Shown piece by piece: positions 14,121-15,123 of a DNA stretch of 15,123 bases. How positions within the stretch are numbered: position 1 is the stretch's first letter; each line of letters begins with the position of its first letter. A program made the position numbers and the translations under genes. The notes under the pieces were generated by a model. The model was not told the origin of the DNA. It searched no databases and saw nothing but the letters and a program-made list of their open reading frames with translations. This stretch comes from Insolitispirillum peregrinum (GTDB lineage: Bacteria > Pseudomonadota > Alphaproteobacteria > Rhodospirillales > Rhodospirillaceae): the NCBI RefSeq assembly GCF_042665255.1, contig NZ_JBHTCD010000058.1; one strand, 5' to 3'.

Positions 14121-14143
14121 TCTGTCTGATGTTGCAGGCTGGA

Positions 14144-14162
14144 AGGGGGAAGACATCCCCCT
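14144..14162. terminator. Possible hairpin terminator between convergent genes
   Basis: AGGGGGA (14144-14150) pairs with TCCCCCT (14156-14162) around AGACA, 24 bases after the hsdR stop and 49 bases before the stop of the convergent gene. There is no T-run, so efficiency as an intrinsic terminator is doubtful. Confidence 0.35.
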
Positions 14163-14210
14163 CACCGGGAAGGGCGAACTCTTCACCATCCCCGGACACC
14201 AGCCGTCCTG

Positions 14211-14861
14211 CTACTTCTTCACCACCGGGGCCGGATAGAGGGAGAGCGCGGAATTTCTTGAGAAAGAACCTGTTCCATCCTCATAAACCTGCACGGTTCC
14301 CGAAACGTAAACAGAAACCCTTTTCTCTTCGAGATCATTCAGGACATTTTGCTCTGCATCACTCAAATCCCATACATAAGAAAGGGTCATGATACCGTCC
14401 GGCGTCTCGATATCGTACTTTCCTCCAGCCGCGTCATGACCAAAAACAATCATGCCAATCACCGCCCCTGCGGTGTTTCGTACCCGCACCCCTCCCTGAT
14501 CCTTTTGTGGCGGCAACACCATCAACGGCTGCCCCTTGGGGGGAGCAACAAATTCAGAGGTAACCGCAAGAAGGAGAAGCCGGTCACGGTAAGAGCCAAG
14601 GACACAGGCTTCATCACGGCATGCATTGCGAGACTTCAGCCATCCCTTCTGCTCTGCCTTGACGGCGTCCCCACCGACCGACAGGGCTTTCTTGTAAACG
14701 ACGGCCATATGCTCATCGGCTGCGCCAAGAGCGGCGTTGGCGCAAATCATCTTTTCCAGTTTCGATGAAGCACGAGCGCAATCAAAGCTCGCCGCAAGCG
14801 CTGGCGTTGCAGAATACACGCCCAAGGCCGCTATCAGACCCATCACATACGCTCTCATCAT
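14211..14861 (-). CDS. Periplasmic LprI/DUF1311-type protein
   Basis: The protein has 216 residues from ATG 14859-14861; the adjacent ATG 14856-14858 is slightly better spaced from GGGGG. An N-terminal signal peptide (about 1-24, 'MGLIAALGVYSATPALAA') is followed by mature 'SFDCARASSKLEKMICANAAL' and 'WLKSRNACRDEACVLGSYRDRL', the cysteine-spaced LprI N-terminal (DUF1311) pattern. No lipobox cysteine is evident, so it is probably soluble and periplasmic. The C-terminal half ('VRVRNTAGAVIGMIVFG', 'VSVYVSGTVQVYEDGTG') looks like a small beta domain, possibly DUF4431-like. LprI relatives include lysozyme inhibitors, but function is not shown here. It is convergent with hsdR and probably not part of the defence operon. 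Confidence 0.75.
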   Translation of the reverse strand: MMRAYVMGLIAALGVYSATPALAASFDCARASSKLEKMICANAALGAADEHMAVVYKKALSVGGDAVKAEQKGWLKSRNACRDEACVLGSYRDRLLLLAVTSEFVAPPKGQPLMVLPPQKDQGGVRVRNTAGAVIGMIVFGHDAAGGKYDIETPDGIMTLSYVWDLSDAEQNVLNDLEEKRVSVYVSGTVQVYEDGTGSFSRNSALSLYPAPVVKK

Positions 14862-14954
14862 TTCCCCCATCTCGATAAACAAGGACACAAGATACGGGGA
14901 GAAACGCTCATACATCAACAACCAAAGATGGACAATATCAGCAGAAACACCACG

Positions 14955-14971
14955 AAAAATGCTCTGGAGCA
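14955..14971 (-). terminator. Possible terminator after the transposase gene
   Basis: On the minus strand TGCTC/GAGCA (14971-14960 arms) pairs as a very short hairpin and is followed by five T residues. It would stop transcription leaving the transposase gene before the LprI-type gene. The loop is only two to four bases, so this is weak. Confidence 0.3.
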
Positions 14972-15011
14972 AGTGGGACGGCTTCACATGATGCCTTTAG
15001 AGTATCCGTGA

Positions 15012-15123
15012 TTAGCAAGGCTTTTCCTTCTGCCACATCCGATCGGCTTTAAGGAGAGAGTTTGCGAGCAGGACGAGCTTTCTCATGATGGCGACGATAG
15101 CCACTTTCGGAGGCTTTCCCGCT
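15012..15123 (-). mobile_element. C-terminal end of an IS110-family transposase (gene continues off the window)
   Basis: The minus-strand frame is open from the window edge to TAA at 15012-15014. The 36 visible residues read 'GKPPKVAIVAIMRKLVLLAN' and end 'KADRMWQKEKPC'. This is the characteristic C-terminus of IS110/IS116 (transposase_20) DEDD transposases, where KxxKVAxxAxMRKLLxxxN is the usual form. The serine-containing catalytic region lies in the neighbouring part and is partly or wholly outside. The IS end is not defined, because IS110 elements lack clear terminal inverted repeats. Completeness of the transposase cannot be judged. Confidence 0.75.

Noticed and set aside
1..15123. Complete tRNA or rRNA gene
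   Set aside because: No cloverleaf or rRNA signature was found by eye. The only tRNA-like text is the 3'-end-like string near 5578-5600.

Overview
The window is G+C-rich throughout, with two A+T-richer patches at about 2900-3600 and 9690-10130. It looks like accessory DNA of a proteobacterium, most likely an alphaproteobacterium. That guess rests on overall codon style, an integrase of a type common in that class, and a repeat at 5706-5746 that resembles dispersed alphaproteobacterial hairpin repeats. No rRNA, complete tRNA or core housekeeping gene is visible, so no genus is proposed.

Left part (1-2130, minus strand). A compact leftward operon of phage character starts from a well-formed promoter at 2095-2123. 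Its genes, in transcription order, are a small ribbon-helix-helix (RHH)-like protein, an acidic hypothetical, a helix-turn-helix-like protein, a stand-alone protein resembling the N-terminal domain of phage tail-tip protein J, a protein with the N-terminal Thr/Asp17/Lys33 layout of proteasome-type Ntn hydrolases, and a partial ORF running off the edge. Several junctions overlap as ATGA. A perfect 42-bp palindrome lies at the extreme left edge.

Middle (2130-5800). A serine recombinase of the resolvase/invertase family (minus strand) is shielded on its upstream side by a strong rho-independent terminator. Next comes an A+T-rich orphan gene (3026-3589, plus strand), then a tyrosine integrase (3717-5486, minus strand). 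The 314-bp gap in front of the integrase holds several inverted repeats. One overlaps the integrase ribosome-binding site. Another carries a tRNA-3'-end-like string that could be an attachment-site remnant. Short CGGAACG motifs recur upstream of both the integrase and the phage operon.

Right part (5801-14120, plus strand). A complete type I restriction-modification locus carries two extra genes: hsdM, a short repeat-bearing ORF, an Abi_2/HEPN abortive-infection gene, a GIY-YIG nuclease with a DUF4357-like C-terminus, hsdS and hsdR. From abi to hsdR every junction is an ATGA overlap, so abi, the nuclease, hsdS and hsdR are probably one translationally coupled defence operon. The layout recalls the E. 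coli prr locus, where the HEPN anticodon nuclease PrrC is embedded in a type I hsd operon.

Far right (14121-15123). A periplasmic LprI/DUF1311-type protein is encoded convergently with hsdR. The last 112 bases hold the C-terminus of an IS110-type transposase that continues beyond the window. The window therefore reads as a mosaic of a phage-derived or integrative element (left and middle), a defence island (centre-right) and an insertion sequence at the edge.
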